A stretch of DNA of 64,000 bases from Streptomyces sp. NBC_01283 (GTDB lineage: Bacteria > Actinomycetota > Actinomycetes > Streptomycetales > Streptomycetaceae). Position numbers and translations under genes: made by a program. The DNA lies in assembly GCF_041435335.1 (NCBI RefSeq), contig NZ_CP108430.1, positions 3,764,501 to 3,828,500 of the forward strand, in the 5' to 3' direction. Of the stretch, positions 8,522-16,794 are shown piece after piece (the first letter of the stretch is position 1; every line of letters begins with the position of its first letter). The notes under the pieces were generated by a model. The model did no database searches. It was not told where the DNA came from and was given only the letters and a program-made list of their open reading frames with translations.

Positions 8522-9160
8522 GTGAGTTCCCATCCCCCGATACCCACCCGAGTCGTGCTGCTCGCCGGTCCCTCGGGTTCAGGCAAGTCGTCGTTCGCCG
8601 CCCGCTCCGGGCTGCCCGTCCTGTGCCTCGACGACTTCTACAAGGAATGTGACGACCCGACGCTGCCGCAGGTCCCCGGCAGCACGGACATCGACTGGGA
8701 CTCGCCCGCGTCCTGGGACACGGATGCCGCCGTCGCAGCCATCGACGAGCTGTGCCGTACGGGTCGTACCCGCGTCCCCGTCTACGACATCGCCACCAGC
8801 TCGCGCACGGGCGAGTCCACGATGGACATCGAGCGCACGCCCGTCTTCATCGCGGAGGGGATCTTCGCGGCGGACATCGTGGAGCGGTGCCGGGAGATCG
8901 GTGTGCTCGCCGACGCGATCTGCCTCCGGGGGCGGCCGTCCACCACGTTCCGGCGGCGGCTGGTGCGGGATCTGCGCGAGGGGCGCAAGTCCGTGCCGTT
9001 CCTGCTGCGGCGCGGGTGGCGGCTGATGCGGGCCGAGCGCGCGATCGTCGCCCGGCAGACCGCGCTGGGCGCCCACCCCTGCGGGAAGGACGAGGCTCTG
9101 GGGCGGCTCGCGGCCGCTGCCGCCGGGCGGTGCGCCAAGGCTCGCGCCGAGGCCGCGTAA
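8522..9160 (+). CDS. Uridine kinase-like P-loop kinase
   Basis: A protein of 212 residues with a P-loop GPSGSGKSSF at about residues 15-24, then CLDDFYK as in uridine/cytidine kinases, and a later basic RRRLVRDLREGRK lid-like region. The expected reaction is ATP-dependent phosphorylation of uridine or cytidine in the cytosol. This is pyrimidine salvage, which fits the nucleoside theme of the region, although no CTACGCGCGTAG operator is found at this gene. I chose GTG 8522 because the conserved part starts shortly after it and the upstream residues do not look conserved; no strong ribosome site is visible. Confidence 0.85.
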   Translation: MSSHPPIPTRVVLLAGPSGSGKSSFAARSGLPVLCLDDFYKECDDPTLPQVPGSTDIDWDSPASWDTDAAVAAIDELCRTGRTRVPVYDIATSSRTGESTMDIERTPVFIAEGIFAADIVERCREIGVLADAICLRGRPSTTFRRRLVRDLREGRKSVPFLLRRGWRLMRAERAIVARQTALGAHPCGKDEALGRLAAAAAGRCAKARAEAA

Positions 9161-9209
9161 CTCCGTACGCGGGAAGGGGATCGCGGGAGAAGGGCCGGAC
9201 AAAGCAGAA

Positions 9210-9240
9210 GGACCGGAAAGACCCCCCGGCCTTCCGGTCC
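9210..9240. terminator. Hairpin between convergent uridine kinase and sigQ
   Basis: A 9-bp stem GGACCGGAA (9210-9218) pairs with TTCCGGTCC (9232-9240) across a 13-base loop. It lies in the 172-bp convergent gap and is likely to act for either strand. No T-run follows, as is common in Streptomyces. Confidence 0.55.
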
Positions 9241-9332
9241 CGCCACTTGATTCCCCCGTGATCCCCGTTTTCCCCCGTGGATCCCCCCTGCTACCGCCAC
9301 TTCCCCCCGGGAGCGGCGGCCCCCCATGATCC

Positions 9333-10109
9333 CTAGGCGACCAACTCGCCGAAGGACTCTTCCTGGTCACGGCCGAAGCTGAGGACGTCGTCCTCGCGCA
9401 TCCGGCGCAAGGAGCGCCAGATGCTGGACTTCACCGTGCCCACGCTGATGTCGAGGATGTCCGCGATCTCGGGGTCCGTGCGGCCCTCGTAGTAACGAAG
9501 GACCAGCATCGTCCGCTGCAGTTCGGGGAGGCGGGCCAGGGCCTGCCAGAGAACCGCGCGGAGTTCGGTGCCACGCATCGCGTCCGTGTCGCCCGCCGTC
9601 TCCGGCAGCTCCTCGGTCGGGTATTCGTTGAGCTTGCGGCGCCGCCAGGCGCTGATGTGCAGGTTGGTCATGGTGCGGCGGAGGTAACCGCCGACCGCGG
9701 CCTTGTCGCTGATCCTGTCCCAGGCCCGGTATGTCGAGAAGAGGGCGCTCTGGAGCAGGTCCTCGGCCTCGAAACGGTCACCGGTCAGGTGATAGGCGGT
9801 TGCGTACAGGGAGGCACGACGCTCCTGGACGTAGGCGGTGAACTCCGCCTCCGACGCTGATGTGCGCTCCCCCGTGTCCTCCCTGTACGCGGCTCCCCCG
9901 TGAGCCCTTTCGCTTCCCCCGTTGTCCCCGCGGGTCTCCCCCGGGAACACGTCAACCACCGTCATGTACGCGGTGTGCTGACGCCCGGTGCCGCGAGCGC
10001 ACCCCCGCCCGCTCACGGCACCGGACTTCTCGTGCCTCTCGGCAGGCCGGATCACGTCGTGGAGACGCGTGATTACTGCGCTTGAGCTGGTGCTGTGCAG
10101 TGTGTTCAT
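9333..10109 (-). CDS. sigQ: ECF RNA polymerase sigma factor SigQ
   Basis: A SigE-type ECF sigma factor of 258 residues. After a variable N-terminal stretch of about 90 residues comes region 2 (YATAYHLTGDRFEAEDLLQ) and region 4 with the helix-turn-helix RTDPEIADILDISVGTVKSS. It is divergent from afsQ1-afsQ2, which is the known position of sigQ. In S. coelicolor SigQ is tied to AfsQ1/AfsQ2 control of antibiotic production and nitrogen response. I chose ATG 10109, preceded by GGGGGG; a shorter form starting at an internal ATG (MTVVDVF) about 140 bp downstream is possible. A candidate AfsQ1 site lies in the divergent gap. Confidence 0.9.
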   Translation of the reverse strand: MNTLHSTSSSAVITRLHDVIRPAERHEKSGAVSGRGCARGTGRQHTAYMTVVDVFPGETRGDNGGSERAHGGAAYREDTGERTSASEAEFTAYVQERRASLYATAYHLTGDRFEAEDLLQSALFSTYRAWDRISDKAAVGGYLRRTMTNLHISAWRRRKLNEYPTEELPETAGDTDAMRGTELRAVLWQALARLPELQRTMLVLRYYEGRTDPEIADILDISVGTVKSSIWRSLRRMREDDVLSFGRDQEESFGELVA

Positions 10110-10192
10110 CTCGCGCCCCCCGTCGGTGGTGTCCGGCTTTTCCGTGTGACCAAAACTCTGCCCGACCCACTTCATGACGGTGTCCGCCGACT

Positions 10193-10208
10193 GTCACAGG
10201 CCTGCAAC
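10193..10208. promoter_or_regulatory. Candidate AfsQ1 binding site between sigQ and afsQ1
   Basis: GTCAC, six bases, then GCAAC. The AfsQ1 consensus as I recall it is GTnAC-n6-GTnAC, so the first half-site is exact and the second differs by one base. It lies in the sigQ/afsQ1 divergent gap, where AfsQ1 is expected to bind. Confidence 0.5.
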
Positions 10209-10321
10209 AGGCGTTCCATGTGTAGGGGAGATGTGAGGATGGGGCCCCTCCCGGCCCTTTCAGGGCCCGGGGGAGCTCCAACAGTCGAACTGTGCCCCTG
10301 CCATGGGACAGAATGACGTCC

Positions 10322-10999
10322 GTGCCTTCCCTGTTGCTGATCGAGGACGACGACGCCATCCGTACGGCCCTTGAGCTTTCGCTCACCCGCCAAGGGCATC
10401 GGGTGGCTACTGCTGCCACCGGCGAGGACGGCCTGAAACTGCTCAGTGAGCAGCGGCCGGACCTGATCGTGCTGGATGTGATGCTGCCGGGCATCGACGG
10501 GTTCGAGGTGTGCCGTCGCATCCGGCGCACCGACCAGTTGCCGATCATCCTGCTGACCGCGCGCAGCGATGACATCGACGTGGTCGTCGGGCTCGAGTCC
10601 GGTGCCGACGACTATGTCGTGAAACCCGTGCAGGGACGGGTGCTCGACGCCCGTATCCGTGCGGTCCTCCGGCGCGGTGAGCGCGAGGCCAATGACGCCG
10701 CGACGTTCGGTTCGCTCGTCATCGACCGTGCCGCGATGACCGTCACGAAGAACGGCGAGGACCTGCAGCTCACGCCGACCGAGCTGCGGCTGCTCCTGGA
10801 GCTGAGCCGCAGGCCCGGACAGGCGCTGTCGCGGCAGCAGTTGCTGCGCCTGGTGTGGGAGCACGACTACCTCGGCGACTCCCGGCTCGTCGACGCGTGT
10901 GTGCAGCGGCTGCGCGCGAAGGTGGAGGACGTCCCGTCCTCGCCGACGCTGATCCGTACGGTGCGTGGGGTCGGCTACCGGCTGGACACTCCTCAGTGA
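10322..10999 (+). CDS. afsQ1: Response regulator AfsQ1
   Basis: An OmpR-family response regulator of 225 residues, the same length as S. coelicolor AfsQ1. The receiver domain has the acidic pair EDDD near residue 8 and the phosphoacceptor Asp in LIVLDVMLPG, with Lys in VVKPV. The C-terminal winged helix includes LTPTELRLLLEL and ends RTVRGVGYRL. AfsQ1 activates sigQ and influences antibiotic and nitrogen genes. I chose GTG 10322 because the domain begins immediately; an in-frame ATG lies 9 bases earlier. Its stop overlaps the GTG of afsQ2 by 4 bp. Confidence 0.95.
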   Translation: MPSLLLIEDDDAIRTALELSLTRQGHRVATAATGEDGLKLLSEQRPDLIVLDVMLPGIDGFEVCRRIRRTDQLPIILLTARSDDIDVVVGLESGADDYVVKPVQGRVLDARIRAVLRRGEREANDAATFGSLVIDRAAMTVTKNGEDLQLTPTELRLLLELSRRPGQALSRQQLLRLVWEHDYLGDSRLVDACVQRLRAKVEDVPSSPTLIRTVRGVGYRLDTPQ

Positions 11000-12576
11000 C
11001 CAAACCGCAGGACAAGCTCCGCGGTTGGGCCGCGGCGCGCAAGGCGATAATGGCGGGGCTTCGCTTCACGAGCCTGCGGCTGCGGCTGGTCGTGGTGTTC
11101 GGTCTGGTGGCGCTCACCGCCGCCGTGACGGCTTCCGGGATCGCGTACTGGCTGAATCGCGAGGCGGTCCTGACCCGCGCGCAGGACGCGGCGCTGAAGG
11201 ACTTCCAGCAGGAGATGCAGACCCGCGCCGGCGCGCTGCCGCCCAATCCGACCCAGGACGAACTGCAGCAGGCCGCGGGGACGATGGCCAACAGCAGCCA
11301 GCGCTACAGCGTGCTCCTGATCGGGAAGAACGGCGACGGTGACACGATCGTCGGCTACTCCGACCTGGACGCCTTCACGCTCGCCGACGTGCCCAAGTCG
11401 CTGCGCAAGACGGTGAACAAGGAGCAGCCGCTCACCTCCAGCAACAAGAGTCCGTATCACCTGTACTGGCAGCGGACCGTCGACAACGGCACCCCGTATC
11501 TCGTGGGCGGCGCCAAGGTCATCGGCGGCGGGCCGACCGGTTACATGCTCAAGTCGCTCGAACCGGAGGCGAAGGACCTGAGTTCGCTCGGCTGGTCGCT
11601 CGCGATCGCCACGGGGCTCGCGCTGATCGGTTCCGCGCTGCTCGCGCAGGCCGCGGCGACCACCGTGCTCAAGCCCGTGCACCGGCTCGGCGTTGCCGCG
11701 CGGCGGCTCGGCGAGGGCAAGCTGGACACGCGCCTGAGGGTCTCGGGCACGGATGAACTCGCCGATCTGTCACGGACGTTCAACCGGACCGCGGAGAGCC
11801 TGGAGAAGAAGGTCGACGACATGAGCGCCCGTGACGAGGCGTCGCGGCGCTTCGTCGCCGACATGTCGCACGAGCTGCGTACGCCGCTGACCGCGATCAC
11901 CGCGGTGACGGAGGTCCTCGAGGAGGAGCTGGACGCGGAGACCGGTTCCGTCGACCCGATGATCGAGCCGGCCGTACGCCTCGTGGTCAGCGAGACCCGC
12001 AGGCTGAACGACCTGGTGGAGAACCTGATGGAGGTCACCCGCTTCGACGCGGGCACGGCCAGGCTCGTCCTGGACCACGTCGACATCGCCGACCAGATCA
12101 CGGCCTGCATCGACGCCCGCGCCTGGCTCGACGCGGTGGAGCTGGACGCGGAGCGCGGCATCATGGTGCGGCTCGACCCGCGCCGTCTGGACGTCATCCT
12201 GGCGAACCTGATCGGCAACGCGCTGAAGCACGGCGGCTCCCCGGTGAAGGTCTCGGTGCGGCTCGCGGGCGAGAAGCTCGTCATCGCGGTGCGTGACGGA
12301 GGCCCCGGCATCCCCGAGGACGTACTGCCGCACGTCTTCGACCGGTTCTACAAGGCGAGCGCGTCCCGGCCGCGGTCGGAGGGCAGCGGTCTGGGGCTCT
12401 CCATCGCCCTGGAGAACGCCCACATCCACGGCGGGGAGATCACCGCCGCGAACTCGCCCGAAGGCGGCGCCGTGTTCACGCTGTGGCTGCCGCGCGATCC
12501 GTCGGAGCTGCTGCCGGACGACGAGGCCGCGGAGGGCACGGACGGCGGCGACGCCGTCGAGGGAGAGGCACGATGA
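10996..12576 (+). CDS. afsQ2: Sensor histidine kinase AfsQ2
   Basis: A membrane sensor kinase of 526 residues. The first membrane helix is at about residues 25-50, followed by an extracellular sensing region of about 140 residues. A second helix (LAIATGLALIGSALLA) leads into a HAMP linker, the H-box DMSHELRTPLTAI, and the ATPase core with N (NLIGNALKH), DGGPGIP and GSGLGLSIA boxes. It phosphorylates AfsQ1. GTG 10996 overlaps the afsQ1 stop, and its own TGA overlaps the ATG of the lipoprotein gene, so the three are translationally coupled. Confidence 0.95.
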   Translation: MTKPQDKLRGWAAARKAIMAGLRFTSLRLRLVVVFGLVALTAAVTASGIAYWLNREAVLTRAQDAALKDFQQEMQTRAGALPPNPTQDELQQAAGTMANSSQRYSVLLIGKNGDGDTIVGYSDLDAFTLADVPKSLRKTVNKEQPLTSSNKSPYHLYWQRTVDNGTPYLVGGAKVIGGGPTGYMLKSLEPEAKDLSSLGWSLAIATGLALIGSALLAQAAATTVLKPVHRLGVAARRLGEGKLDTRLRVSGTDELADLSRTFNRTAESLEKKVDDMSARDEASRRFVADMSHELRTPLTAITAVTEVLEEELDAETGSVDPMIEPAVRLVVSETRRLNDLVENLMEVTRFDAGTARLVLDHVDIADQITACIDARAWLDAVELDAERGIMVRLDPRRLDVILANLIGNALKHGGSPVKVSVRLAGEKLVIAVRDGGPGIPEDVLPHVFDRFYKASASRPRSEGSGLGLSIALENAHIHGGEITAANSPEGGAVFTLWLPRDPSELLPDDEAAEGTDGGDAVEGEAR

Positions 12577-13175
12577 ACCGCCGAAGGCTCCGTGGCGCGC
12601 TGCTCGCCGCCGTGCTGACCGCGACCCTGGCGGGCTGCGGGATCCGCTCGACGGAGGTGCCGACGGACTTCGGTCCCGGCCCCTCACGGGTGCCCTGTGT
12701 GATGTCCGGGTCGAGCATCGCGTCGCAGTCCACCAGCGGGGTGCCGGTGCAGGTCTTCCTGGTGTGCGCGGCGCAGCTCGTGACCGTCGACCGGTCGGTG
12801 CGGATCTCCACCGACAAGGCGACGACGGACCGGGTCCGGATCGCGCAGGCCCTCGTCGACGAGCTGTCGCACTCGCCGTCGGCGCCGGAGAAGCAGGCGG
12901 GCTTCGCCACGGACGTACGCGCCGGGACGGTCGTCAGCGGTCCCGGGAAGGGGGACCCGGACGACGCGCTGCGGTTCAGTACGTCCCCGGAGGACCTGTC
13001 GGCGTTCGCACTGGCACAGATCGTGTGCACGTTCGCCGACAGCGCGGCGGCGGGCGACGACCGTGAGGTGATCATGGGCGGCCCCGGCAGCGATCCGCTG
13101 CGCCGCTACGAATGCACCCAGGCGGTCCGCCAGCGCCCCGGTACGGTGGCTCCGCCCACCGAGACGGTGAAGTAG
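12573..13175 (+). CDS. Lipoprotein co-transcribed with afsQ1-afsQ2
   Basis: A protein of 200 residues with a lipoprotein signal peptide: basic MNRRRLR, a hydrophobic core and lipobox LAGC around residues 18-21. The mature part holds three further cysteines (at PCVMSG, LVCAAQ and YECTQ) and has no catalytic motif I recognise. The ATG overlaps the afsQ2 stop (ATGA). A lipoprotein gene in this place is conserved next to afsQ2. Inference: it sits outside the membrane near the AfsQ2 sensor domain and may tune signal sensing. Confidence 0.85.
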   Translation: MNRRRLRGALLAAVLTATLAGCGIRSTEVPTDFGPGPSRVPCVMSGSSIASQSTSGVPVQVFLVCAAQLVTVDRSVRISTDKATTDRVRIAQALVDELSHSPSAPEKQAGFATDVRAGTVVSGPGKGDPDDALRFSTSPEDLSAFALAQIVCTFADSAAAGDDREVIMGGPGSDPLRRYECTQAVRQRPGTVAPPTETVK

Positions 13176-13229
13176 CCGAACAAGTCAGTCACGGTGTGCG
13201 ATCAGGACAGTGCCGCGCACCGGGACGAG

Positions 13230-13820
13230 ATGCGCGGAACCGATCCTGCCGCCAGGCGCGTCTTGGGGGGCGTGCGTCAAGGCTCGGGCGGCCACGGGGC
13301 CGCCATCCGCTTCCGTGCGACAGGAGGATTCCTCCTCGTCGCGCATCTTCTGTTCGTCGGATGGTTCACGCTGCGTCCACTGGACGTGCCCTGGGTCAGC
13401 GCGGCGAACCTGCAGCCGTTCGCCGGCATCAAGGCGGATCTGGCGCTCGGTCCTGTGCAGGCCGCCCGGCAGATAGGCGGTGGTCTGCTCCTCCTCGCCC
13501 CGCTCGGTGTGCTGCTTCCGCTCGCCGGTGGGCGGGTTCACGTGTCACCGCTGGGTTCGCTGGTGCGGACGATCGCGGCGGGCGCGCTGATCTCGCTCGG
13601 CATCGAGCTGCTGCAGACCGGGGTCCCCGGGCAGGTCGTCGACATCGACTCGCTGTTCCTGAACGCGGTGGGCGTGACCCTCGTGCATCTCGCCGTGGTG
13701 CCCGCGGCCAGGGCCAGGCTCCGCCGCCGTACCGGCGTGGACCATCGTGCGACCCTCCTGCGGGAGGACGCGTCTCAGGGTCCGACCCCGACGATTCCCA
13801 GGGTCGGTATCGCACCCTAG
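13230..13820 (+). CDS. VanZ family membrane protein
   Basis: About 196 residues with roughly four membrane helices. The VanZ-like features are the WFTLRPLDVPW stretch after the first helix, the NLQPFAGI segment, and LISLGIELLQTGVPGQVVDIDSL towards the end, all typical of the family related to VanZ of teicoplanin resistance. The biochemical role is unknown. The start is uncertain: GTG 13194, ATG 13230 and GTG 13272 are all in frame, and none has a convincing ribosome site. The conserved part begins after all three. Confidence 0.8.
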   Translation: MRGTDPAARRVLGGVRQGSGGHGAAIRFRATGGFLLVAHLLFVGWFTLRPLDVPWVSAANLQPFAGIKADLALGPVQAARQIGGGLLLLAPLGVLLPLAGGRVHVSPLGSLVRTIAAGALISLGIELLQTGVPGQVVDIDSLFLNAVGVTLVHLAVVPAARARLRRRTGVDHRATLLREDASQGPTPTIPRVGIAP

Positions 13821-13910
13821 AGCGACGCATCGGCCGCTTCGCGAACGTAGCTTTGAGTCATCGGGGAAACGCCCCCGGACCTCACGTCGCCGGTTCACGA
13901 AGGAGTCACC

Positions 13911-14114
13911 ATGACCGCCCTTGCCCGCCCCACCCACGGCCGGATGATCGGCGGAGTATGTGCCGCCCTCGCCCAGCGTTTCGGTACGTCGGCGACCACG
14001 ATGCGTGTGATCTTCGTGCTCTCGTGTCTTCTTCCCGGCCCGCAGTTCCTGCTCTACATCGCGCTCTGGGTCCTGTTGCCCTCCGAGGGCAAGGCCAGGC
14101 AGGCCGCCTGGTGA
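13911..14114 (+). CDS. PspC domain small membrane protein
   Basis: A protein of 67 residues that consists almost entirely of a PspC domain: HGRMIGGVCAALAQRFG, then the hydrophobic helix VIFVLSCLLPGPQFLLYIALWVL. PspC proteins sit in the membrane and are linked to envelope stress sensing. The ATG has a near-perfect site (GAAGGAG) 5 bases upstream. No other phage-shock gene is next to it. A bidirectional terminator follows. Confidence 0.9.
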   Translation: MTALARPTHGRMIGGVCAALAQRFGTSATTMRVIFVLSCLLPGPQFLLYIALWVLLPSEGKARQAAW

Positions 14115-14141
14115 ACCGGCGGCCCTCGCCGCCACCCACGT

Positions 14142-14188
14142 ATGCCGATGGGGCGCACCCCTGAGAAAGGGGTGCGCCCCATCGGCAT
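14142..14188. terminator. Bidirectional terminator between convergent genes
   Basis: A perfect 20-bp stem (14142-14161 with 14169-14188) around a 7-base loop TGAGAAA. It lies between the PspC gene and the convergent secreted-protein gene. Confidence 0.9.
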
Positions 14189-14204
14189 GTGCGCGAGGCC
14201 GTGG

Positions 14205-14609
14205 TCAGCCGAGCGGCAGACCGTTCACGGGCAGGCCCTGCAGGGGCAGCCCCTGCGTGGGCAGGGCGCCGGCGAGCGGCAGGCCGCCGAGCAGCCCGGA
14301 GACCGGGTCGCCCGCGGCGGGCTTGCCCCTGTCGGAGGCGTCCTGCATGCTCTTGCCGAGCTTGTCGACGGTCGGCGCGGAGGCCTGCAGGGTGCTGCCG
14401 AGCGCGTTCTGGCCCGCGGAGACCGCCTCGGGGCCGCCGGCGGGCAGGTTCTCGGCGACCTGGTCCACGGGGAGCACGGCGGTGGCGGAACCCAGAGCGT
14501 CCGTGGCGTCGGGCAGGGCCGGAGCGGCGCTGGCGGCACCCGCGCCCACGGCGGCGAAGGCGGCACCGAGAGCGGCGACACCGAGGGTCTTGGCGGCAGA
14601 CTGCTTCAT
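14205..14609 (-). CDS. Small secreted protein, function unknown
   Basis: A protein of 134 residues with a signal peptide (MKQSAAKTLG, hydrophobic core, GAASAAPAL). The mature part is about 105 residues without cysteine and ends in a repetitive Leu/Pro/Gly tail, with LPTQGLP, LQGLP and VNGLP as near-repeats of a GLPL unit. It resembles the secreted protein at 7997-8398 in size, composition and signal peptide. No enzymatic motif is visible. An AAGGA ribosome site lies upstream of the ATG. A structural or surface role is a guess. Confidence 0.78.
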   Translation of the reverse strand: MKQSAAKTLGVAALGAAFAAVGAGAASAAPALPDATDALGSATAVLPVDQVAENLPAGGPEAVSAGQNALGSTLQASAPTVDKLGKSMQDASDRGKPAAGDPVSGLLGGLPLAGALPTQGLPLQGLPVNGLPLG

Positions 14610-14700
14610 CTTCTATGCGTCCTTGATGACGGGGACTTTTGAGCGGCCCATGACCGTAAACATGTGAAGGGGCAGTCCGCAAACAGCGAAACAGCGAAAA

Positions 14701-14730
14701 CGCGGCCGGGAATTAATGTTCCCGGCCGCG
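14701..14730 (-). terminator. Intrinsic terminator after add
   Basis: A perfect 12-bp stem (14701-14712 with 14719-14730) with a 6-base loop. On the minus strand it is followed by TTTT. It stands 21 bp beyond the add stop codon. Confidence 0.88.
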
Positions 14731-14751
14731 CCCGTATTGCTTCAATTCCTG

Positions 14752-15921
14752 CTACACGTCGACAGAAGCCCTGGTGGAAGCGGTCTGACGGAACAGCCAT
14801 TCGGACTTCAGCTCGGCATATCCGGGCTTGATCACGTCACTGATCATGGCCAGGCGTTCATCGAAAGGAATGAACGCTGATTTCATCGCATTGACTGTGA
14901 ACCACTGCATGTCGTCGAGCGTGTAGCCGAAAGTACCGACCAGGTGCTCGAATTCGAGGCTCATGCTGGTGCCGGACATCAGTCGGTTGTCGGTGTTCAC
15001 CGTGGCCCGGAAGTGCAGCTTGCGGAGCAGCCCGATGGGGTGCTCGGCGTACGAGCTCGCGGCGCCGGTCTGCAGGTTCGAGCTGGGGCACATCTCCAGG
15101 GGGATGCGCTTGTCGCGCACGTAGCTGGCGAGGCGGCCGAGCTTCACCGTGCCGTCGTCGGCGACCTGGATGTCGTCGATGATGCGCACGCCGTGCCCGA
15201 GCCGGTCGGCGCCGCACCACTGCAGGGCCTGCCAGATCGACGGCAGGCCGAAGGCCTCGCCCGCGTGGATGGTGAAGTGGTTGTTCTCGCGCTTGAGGTA
15301 CTCGAAGGCGTCGAGGTGGCGGGTGGGCGGGAAGCCCGCCTCCGCGCCCGCGATGTCGAAGCCGACGACACCGAGATCGCGGTAGCGGTTGGCGAGTTCG
15401 GCGATCTCCAGGGCGCGTGCGGCATGCCGCATGGCGGTGAGCAGCGCGCCCACGCGGATGCGGTGGCCGTTGGCCTTCGCGCGCCGCTCGCCCTCCCGGA
15501 AGCCTTCGTTGACGGCCTCGACGACCTCTTCGAGGGTGAGGCCCTGCTCCAGGTGCTGCTCGGGGGCGTACCGGATCTCGGCGTAGACGACGCCGTCCTC
15601 GGCGAGGTCCTCGGCGCACTCGGCCGCCACGCGCTTGAGGGCGTCCTTCGTCTGCATCACCGCACAGGTGTGCGCGAAGGTCTCCAGATAGCGCGGCAGC
15701 GAACCGGAGTCGGCGGCCTCCCGGAACCAGATCCCCAGCTTGTCGGGGTCGGTCTCGGGCAGACCCTCGTACCCGGACTCGCGGGCGAGGTCGACGATCG
15801 TGCCGGGGCGCAGGCCACCGTCGAGGTGGTCGTGCAGGAGCACCTTCGGGGCGCGGCGGATCTGTTCGGCGCTGGGCGTTTCGCGGTCCGTCTGACCGGC
15901 TTTGGTGGTCTGGCTCGTCAT
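14752..15921 (-). CDS. add: Adenosine deaminase
   Basis: A protein of 389 residues that deaminates adenosine and deoxyadenosine to the inosine forms in the cytosol. The metal-binding HDHLDGG motif is at about residues 30-36, the FTIHAGE motif carries the ligand His and the catalytic Glu, and GHGVRI and NTDNRLMS carry the remaining His and Asp residues. Actinobacterial length is normal. The ATG at 15921 has no ribosome site. Instead a -10 hexamer TAGAGT ends 6 bases upstream, so the mRNA is probably leaderless, as at deoC. The promoter carries the shared palindrome of the nucleoside genes. Confidence 0.95.
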   Translation of the reverse strand: MTSQTTKAGQTDRETPSAEQIRRAPKVLLHDHLDGGLRPGTIVDLARESGYEGLPETDPDKLGIWFREAADSGSLPRYLETFAHTCAVMQTKDALKRVAAECAEDLAEDGVVYAEIRYAPEQHLEQGLTLEEVVEAVNEGFREGERRAKANGHRIRVGALLTAMRHAARALEIAELANRYRDLGVVGFDIAGAEAGFPPTRHLDAFEYLKRENNHFTIHAGEAFGLPSIWQALQWCGADRLGHGVRIIDDIQVADDGTVKLGRLASYVRDKRIPLEMCPSSNLQTGAASSYAEHPIGLLRKLHFRATVNTDNRLMSGTSMSLEFEHLVGTFGYTLDDMQWFTVNAMKSAFIPFDERLAMISDVIKPGYAELKSEWLFRQTASTRASVDV

Positions 15922-15927
15922 CTCGGC

Positions 15928-15956
15928 ACTCTAGCGCCTACGCGCGTAGATCTCAC
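15928..15956 (-). promoter_or_regulatory. add promoter with CTACGCGCGTAG operator in the spacer
   Basis: On the minus strand, -35 GTGAGA (15956-15951) and -10 TAGAGT (15933-15928) are separated by 17 bp. The perfect palindrome CTACGCGCGTAG (15938-15949) lies inside the spacer. The base 7 positions after the -10 is the A of the ATG. This is the same layout as at deoC. Confidence 0.7.
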
Positions 15957-16023
15957 GGGTCGATACGTAACAGTGACCCCGCGGACGGGTGGCGTACACC
16001 ATCGCTTCTGACACTGTTCTGTC

Positions 16024-16788
16024 ATGGCACAGCAAGCGACGCCCGATTCCGCGCGCGCGGCCAGGCTCGGGCGCGTGATCGGCGCCCGTCCCTCGGCGGT
16101 CAGCGGCGCGGTGCTGCTGCTCCCCGGCGGCCACGAGACCTCCGCCCGCAAGCCGTCGCCGTTCGCCGCCGCCTCGCTGCGCGCGCTCGGCCGCAGGCTC
16201 GCCCAGGACGGCCGGGATGAGGGGCTCGCCGCGCATGTCGTGCACTACCGCTGCCGCGGGTGGAACGGCGCGCAGGCGGAGCTCGCGCGGGACGCGGAGT
16301 GGGCGGCGGACGAGATCATCCGGCTGTACGGCGACGTCTCGATCTGCCTCGTCGGCAGGGACATGGGCGGTCGGGCCGCCTTGCGGGCCAGTGGCCACGA
16401 CGCGGTCAACTCCGTGCTGGCACTGGCCCCTTGGCTGCCCGAGGACGACGTGGCCGCCACGCCCGAGCCGGTGAAGCAGCTCGCCGGGCGCCGGGTCCTG
16501 ATCGTGCACGGCACGACCGACGAGCGGACCGACCCCGAGCTCTCGTTCCGTCTCGCGGAGCGGGCGAAGAAGGCGAACCGGGAGGTGTGCCGGTTCGAAG
16601 TCCATTCCGACGGCCACCGGTTGCAGCAGCACCAGTCCGAAGTCCAGGCCCTGGCTTCGGACTTCGTCATGGGCTCGCTGTTCGGACACGCGTACGCGCG
16701 CCCCCTGGAGGACGCGCTGGCGGCCCCGCCGCCCCTGGGTCTTCGCATGCCGCTCGCCGCGGGGTTCGGGGATTCGTTACGGCACTGA
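16024..16788 (+). CDS. Alpha/beta hydrolase
   Basis: A protein of 254 residues with an alpha/beta-hydrolase layout: an early strand VLLLPGGHE, a nucleophile-elbow position GRDMGGR in which Asp replaces the usual Ser (as in dienelactone-type or haloalkane-type variants), LIVHGTTDERTDPE carrying an acidic residue, and a late SDGHRLQQH with the catalytic His. The substrate is unknown. No Shine-Dalgarno is visible at the ATG. It is divergent from add and convergent with the LysR gene, with only 6 bp between the two stops. Confidence 0.8.
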   Translation: MAQQATPDSARAARLGRVIGARPSAVSGAVLLLPGGHETSARKPSPFAAASLRALGRRLAQDGRDEGLAAHVVHYRCRGWNGAQAELARDAEWAADEIIRLYGDVSICLVGRDMGGRAALRASGHDAVNSVLALAPWLPEDDVAATPEPVKQLAGRRVLIVHGTTDERTDPELSFRLAERAKKANREVCRFEVHSDGHRLQQHQSEVQALASDFVMGSLFGHAYARPLEDALAAPPPLGLRMPLAAGFGDSLRH

Positions 16789-16794
16789 GGGCCG

